This document shows positions 13,774-16,967 of a DNA stretch of 16,967 nt, one piece after another. The position numbers and the translations under genes are program-made. Source of the DNA: Candidatus Omnitrophota bacterium. Its GTDB lineage: Bacteria > NPL-UPA2 > BS750m-G34. Numbering within the stretch: position 1 is the first letter of the stretch; the number at the start of each line of letters is the position of its first letter. The notes below the pieces were generated by a model. It saw nothing but the letters and a program-made list of their open reading frames with translations. It ran no database searches and was not told the origin of the DNA. Location: assembly GCA_016783345.1 (NCBI GenBank), contig JADHWT010000013.1:1-16967 (forward strand). Direction: 5' to 3'.

Positions 13774-14813
13774 AGGCAGCAATATTAGAGGCATTAGAAA
13801 AATTAGTCGTTAAGGAGGTGGAGTTACCTCGTATAGGTAAAGACGAGGCGCTCTTAAAAGTAAAGGCCTGCGCAGTCTGCGGGTCTGATATCCGTATCTT
13901 TCACCATGGCAACACCAGGGTCAAGCCTCCCACCATCATCGGGCATGAGATCAGCGGAGAGATTGTAGAGGCAGGAGATGAAGTCAAAAATTTTAAGAAG
14001 GGTGACAAAGTAGCTATCGGTGCAGATGTGCCGTGCGGGGAGTGTTTTTATTGTCAGAATGGGATGGGAAATAATTGTGCTATTAATTATGCGATCGGGT
14101 ATCAATTCTCAGGAGGATTTAGTGAATATATGGTGCTTAATTCTTTAACCCTGCGTCATGGCCCGGTCCATCATCTGCCAAAGGGTTTGACATTTGCTGA
14201 AGGCGCCTTAGCTGAACCACTTGCATGCTGTCTGAATGCCCTGGAACTTTCACATTTCCGTTCAGGAGCAGATGTGGTTATCTTTGGCGCAGGCCCAATA
14301 GGGTGTATGCTTGTAGAGCTATCTAAGGCCCTGGGTGCGAAAAAGGTTATTGTGACCCAGCGCTCGGAGAAGAGACTTAAACTCGCTAAGAAATTTGGCG
14401 CTGACCTCGCTATCTCATCAAAAGACCCCGGGCTTATATCAAAGATATTAGAAGAGACCTCCGGAGGAGCTGACGTAGTCCTGACTGCATGTCCGTCTGT
14501 AGATGCCCAGGCACAGGCTATCCAGGTAGTTAAGAACAGGGGTTTTGTCAATCTATTTGGCGGACTGCCCAAGGATGCCCCCAAGCTATGTATTGAGAGC
14601 AATATCATCCACTACAAAGAGATCTTTGTCCATGGTTCTCATGGCAGTGTCCCCCGGCATCATAAGCGTGCCCTTGACCTTATTGCATCCGGAAAGGTAA
14701 AGATAAAAAATTATATAACCCATCGTTTTCCACTTGCTCATGTCAATGATGCCTTTGCCGCGGCAGAAAGCAAGGAAGGGTTAAAGGTAATAGTTGAAGA
14801 CAGGACTAAATGA
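13770..14813 (+). CDS. Zinc-dependent alcohol/polyol dehydrogenase, medium-chain family
   Basis: A second medium-chain dehydrogenase, paralogous to its upstream neighbour (both begin MKAA). Catalytic zinc ligands are Cys37 (CGSD), His59-Glu60 and Glu149. The structural zinc site is complete (Cys89, 92, 95, 103) and the Rossmann motif GAGPIG is at 173-178. The C-terminal part reads SNIIHYKEIFVHGSHGSVP and then HKRALDLIASGKV, as in sorbitol and threonine dehydrogenase-like proteins. The substrate is not determinable from sequence. The length of 347 aa is normal for the family. The 56-nt gap before it holds a possible weak promoter (TTTACC 13703-13708, 18 nt, TATATA 13727-13732) and a possible leader ORF. 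It likely acts with rpe and the GatD-like gene on sugar alcohols. Confidence 0.88.
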   Translation: MKAAILEALEKLVVKEVELPRIGKDEALLKVKACAVCGSDIRIFHHGNTRVKPPTIIGHEISGEIVEAGDEVKNFKKGDKVAIGADVPCGECFYCQNGMGNNCAINYAIGYQFSGGFSEYMVLNSLTLRHGPVHHLPKGLTFAEGALAEPLACCLNALELSHFRSGADVVIFGAGPIGCMLVELSKALGAKKVIVTQRSEKRLKLAKKFGADLAISSKDPGLISKILEETSGGADVVLTACPSVDAQAQAIQVVKNRGFVNLFGGLPKDAPKLCIESNIIHYKEIFVHGSHGSVPRHHKRALDLIASGKVKIKNYITHRFPLAHVNDAFAAAESKEGLKVIVEDRTK

Positions 14814-14829
14814 AAGGTAAGGTTGTGTC

Positions 14830-14858
14830 TTGTCTTGTATAAATAATTGTGGTAATAT
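14830..14858 (+). promoter_or_regulatory. Promoter for trpS, extended -10 type, probably leaderless
   Basis: TTGTCT (14830-14835, 4 of 6), 17 nt, TAATAT (14853-14858) preceded by TGG, i.e. an extended -10. Seven bases downstream of the -10 is 14865, the A of the trpS ATG. No Shine-Dalgarno lies between. Confidence 0.55.
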
Positions 14859-14864
14859 TAGAGC

Positions 14865-15842
14865 ATGTCAAAGAACCGTCGTGTCGTAAGCGCTATGAGG
14901 CCTACAGGGTGTCTACATCTGGGGCATTACTATGGTGTGCTTTTAGACTGGCTGAAACTTCAGGAAGAATTTGATTGTTGGTTTTTTGTAGCCGACTGGC
15001 ATGCCCTGACCGATAATTTAGATACCACAAATTTAGAGCATTACGTCGATGAGATGGTTATAGATTGGCTGGCCAGTGGTGTAGATCCCGATAAAGCTGT
15101 TATCTTTGTCCAGTCCGCTGTCCCTTCTCACGCAGAGTTACATCTCCTCCTCTCTATGGTTACGCCATTAGCATGGGCAGAGAGGTGTCCTACCTTTAAG
15201 GACAAGGTTAACAACATTAAAAAAGAGAATATAAGCTATGGACTTTTAGGATATCCTGTGCTTCAGACGTCAGATATTGTCCTTTATAAAGGCACTGATG
15301 TCCCTGTCGGAGAAGACCAGCTTCCTCACCTTGAGATATCCCGGGAGGTAGTGCGCCGTTTTAATTTTCTTTTTGCCCCTGTTTTTCCCGAGCCAAAACC
15401 TATTCTTTCATCTATACCCAGATTACTCGGTCTGGACGGGAGAAAGATGAGTAAGTCGTATGATAATTGTATATATCTCTCAGAAGCACCCCGTGAGGCA
15501 AGAAAGAAGGTTATGGGGATGTTTACTGACCCAAAACGCCTTTATAGAAAAGATAAAGGCAGACCTCACGTCTGTAATGTTTTTTCATATCACTCGATTT
15601 TTGAGCCTGTAAATAGCAAGGAGATTGAGAAACAGTGCCTGGAAGCAGGAAGGGGATGCAAAGATTGTAAAAACGAACTCGGCGATATAATTCAAAAGTT
15701 TTTAACTGAGTTTCAGAAAAAGAGAGATGGGTTTAAGGATAAATCATTGATACGGGATATTCTTAAAAAGGGCACAGAGAAGGCGCGGATAGAAGCGGAG
15801 CATACCATGAGGGAAGTAAAGAAGGCTATAAGATTTATATAG
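14865..15842 (+). CDS. trpS: Tryptophanyl-tRNA synthetase with a predicted [4Fe-4S] site
   Basis: Class I synthetase charging tRNA-Trp. The HIGH motif is HLGH (18-21), preceded by RPTGC. VGEDQLPHLE (148-157) and KMSKS (194-198, in DGRKMSKSYDN) are present. The length of 325 aa is normal. In the C-terminal anticodon-binding region, Cys237, 258, 265 and 268 form C-x20-C-x6-C-x2-C. This is close to the C-x22-C-x6-C-x2-C pattern of the [4Fe-4S]-containing Thermotoga maritima TrpRS, so a cluster near the anticodon-binding site is likely. It has its own promoter. scpA follows after 1 nt; trpS next to scpA-scpB is a recurrent arrangement in bacteria. Confidence 0.97.
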   Translation: MSKNRRVVSAMRPTGCLHLGHYYGVLLDWLKLQEEFDCWFFVADWHALTDNLDTTNLEHYVDEMVIDWLASGVDPDKAVIFVQSAVPSHAELHLLLSMVTPLAWAERCPTFKDKVNNIKKENISYGLLGYPVLQTSDIVLYKGTDVPVGEDQLPHLEISREVVRRFNFLFAPVFPEPKPILSSIPRLLGLDGRKMSKSYDNCIYLSEAPREARKKVMGMFTDPKRLYRKDKGRPHVCNVFSYHSIFEPVNSKEIEKQCLEAGRGCKDCKNELGDIIQKFLTEFQKKRDGFKDKSLIRDILKKGTEKARIEAEHTMREVKKAIRFI

Positions 15843-15843
15843 G

Positions 15844-16545
15844 ATGAAATTTAATTTAGAAGTTTTTGAAGGGCCGTTAGACCTGCTTCTCTATCTTATA
15901 AAGAAAAATGAGATAGATATCCACGATATCCCTGTAGCCCAGATTACAGCGCAGTATCTGGCTTATGTTGAAATGATGAAGCTCTTAAATCTGGATATGG
16001 CAGGTGAGTTTCTTGTTATGGCTGCGACCCTCATCCATATAAAGAGTAAGGTCCTTATCCCGAGGGAACGTCTAACTGACGAAGATATTGATGTTGACCC
16101 GCGCAGGGAATTGGTGGATCAGCTTTTAGAATATCAGAAATATAAAGAGATTGCCGAGAGACTGGGTGAAAAAGAAAAGGAGCGGCACAATATCTTTACC
16201 CGGCCGGAGGCAGAGTGGAAGGCAATAACCGAAGGGGAACTGCATCTCAGGGAGCTCTCCATCAATGAACTTCTGGACGCGTTTTCCAATGTCCTGGATG
16301 TAGTCAAGGGAAGAGAGCCGGAACTTTTAGAGCCGGATGAGATTACACTTGAAGAGAAGATCAGAGAGATTTTAGACAGGCTCCGTGATGGGCAAAGTTT
16401 TACACTGGCAAGCCTCTGTAAAGATAAGAGAACCAGGATTGAGATTGTGTTGACTTTTTTGGCTTTATTGGAATTGGCACGTCTCAGGGAACTTATCTTG
16501 AAGCAAAAAGAGAGATTTGGTGAGATATGGATCAGCCGGAACTAA
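15844..16545 (+). CDS. scpA: Segregation and condensation protein A (kleisin)
   Basis: Kleisin subunit of the SMC-ScpAB condensin complex that organises and segregates chromosomes. The N-terminal domain that binds the SMC neck opens with FEGPLDLLLYLIKKNEIDIHD. The middle block LNLDMAGEFLVMAATLIHIK is also typical. A charged linker spans about residues 75-170, and the C-terminal winged helix that closes on the SMC head ends the protein (IEIVLTFLALLELARL). The length of 233 aa is normal. The ATG sits one base after the trpS stop, with an AGG immediately before it. It overlaps scpB by 19 nt, which suggests coupled synthesis of the two partners. Confidence 0.96.
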   Translation: MKFNLEVFEGPLDLLLYLIKKNEIDIHDIPVAQITAQYLAYVEMMKLLNLDMAGEFLVMAATLIHIKSKVLIPRERLTDEDIDVDPRRELVDQLLEYQKYKEIAERLGEKEKERHNIFTRPEAEWKAITEGELHLRELSINELLDAFSNVLDVVKGREPELLEPDEITLEEKIREILDRLRDGQSFTLASLCKDKRTRIEIVLTFLALLELARLRELILKQKERFGEIWISRN

Positions 16546-16967
16546 AAGGCATTATTGAGGCTATTCTTTTTACCGCGGGAAAGACTGTGCGTAGAGAAGA
16601 GATATTGTCAATCTTTGACAATAAAGTCAGCCCTGAGGAATTTGATAGAGCAGTCACTGACCTCCACCAGAGTTATGATAACGCTAAGTGCGGTTTGTAT
16701 CTTGAGGAAGTAGCCCATGGGTACCGTTTAATAAGCCGGACTGAGTTCGGCCCGTGGCTTAAAAGATTTTATAGAGACAGGCATAAACGCAGGCTTTCTT
16801 CCGCATCTTTAGAGACACTTGCAATTGCTGCTTATAAACAGCCTGTGACACGTCTTGAAATAGAAAGTATACGCGGTGTCAATTGCGAAGGGGTTCTCCA
16901 CAGCCTTCTTGAGGTAGGACTTGTCCGTATCATGGGGCACAAGCAGGTGGCTGGCAGACCCATCCTC
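16527..16967 (+). CDS. scpB: Segregation and condensation protein B, 5' part (runs off the right edge)
   Basis: The first 147 codons of ScpB, which dimerises and binds the ScpA linker in the SMC complex. Visible features are the opening LKGIIEAILFTAGKTVRREE, the first winged helix up to LYLEEVAHGYRLISR, and the conserved start of the second, LETLAIAAYKQPVTRLEIE, followed by SIRGV. The frame is open to the last base and ends in GRPIL, which in the family is usually followed by a G-RP-LYGTT type segment. The ATG lies 19 nt inside scpA and is preceded by GGTGAG, a weak ribosome-binding candidate. Confidence 0.95.
   Translation, partial: MDQPELKGIIEAILFTAGKTVRREEILSIFDNKVSPEEFDRAVTDLHQSYDNAKCGLYLEEVAHGYRLISRTEFGPWLKRFYRDRHKRRLSSASLETLAIAAYKQPVTRLEIESIRGVNCEGVLHSLLEVGLVRIMGHKQVAGRPIL

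Noticed and set aside
14838..14843. TATAAA upstream of trpS as the -10 element
   Set aside because: No -35-like hexamer at 16-18 nt; the TAATAT with extended TG and a -35 at 17 nt is the better candidate.
1..16967. tRNA, rRNA, CRISPR array, insertion sequence or prophage genes
   Set aside because: No cloverleaf, regularly spaced repeats, transposase or phage-like protein was seen on either strand.

Overview
This window looks like a chromosomal housekeeping region from an uncultivated Gram-negative-type bacterium. The gene content, the short tightly overlapped genes and the palindromic repeats lying inside reading frames resemble genomes of Candidatus Omnitrophota (OP3) or related PVC-side lineages. 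That assignment is by recollection of style, not by any search. GC content by eye is in the mid-40s percent, with one AT-richer two-gene cassette.

Layout. From 1 to 11648 nearly everything is on the + strand and packed with 1-30 nt overlaps: the tail of a bifunctional-nuclease (DUF151) gene, rpsB, tsf, pyrH, frr, uppS, cdsA, dxr, rseP, ispG, coaX, proS, a DUF5674 gene with an unrecognised partner gene, and rnfB. This is the widespread translation, lipid and isoprenoid cluster. S2, EF-Ts, RRF and ProRS serve translation, and PyrH supplies UDP for nucleotides. Dxr and IspG make isoprenoid precursors by the MEP route, UppS converts them to the undecaprenyl carrier, CdsA makes CDP-diacylglycerol, and RseP is a membrane protease. 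One gene, a short Mpo1-like (DUF962) membrane protein, runs on the minus strand (11641-11895) and overlaps rnfB tail to tail. A 46-base divergent region then carries back-to-back promoters. From 11978 onward the + strand holds a ribulose-phosphate-epimerase-family gene, two medium-chain zinc dehydrogenases (the first GatD-like), trpS, scpA and the start of scpB. No gap without a gene exceeds 60 bases. I saw no tRNA, rRNA, CRISPR array, insertion sequence or prophage gene.

Main points of interest. (1) A palindromic repeat built on GGGACTGTCCC with flanking A and T tracts occurs three times. Two full copies are inserted in frame inside the essential genes ispG and proS, read in different frames, and a half copy touches the uppS start codon. 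(2) A second GC-rich palindrome is inserted in frame in the GatD-like dehydrogenase. (3) Three promoters (the DUF962 gene, rpe, trpS) place the predicted transcription start within about two bases of the ATG, suggesting leaderless mRNAs, and most other starts lack a Shine-Dalgarno sequence. (4) TrpRS carries a four-cysteine pattern matching the [4Fe-4S] type described in Thermotoga. (5) RnfB seems to have lost exactly the ligands of one ferredoxin cluster. (6) The DUF5674 pair is a compact, AT-rich, translationally coupled two-gene module of unknown function.
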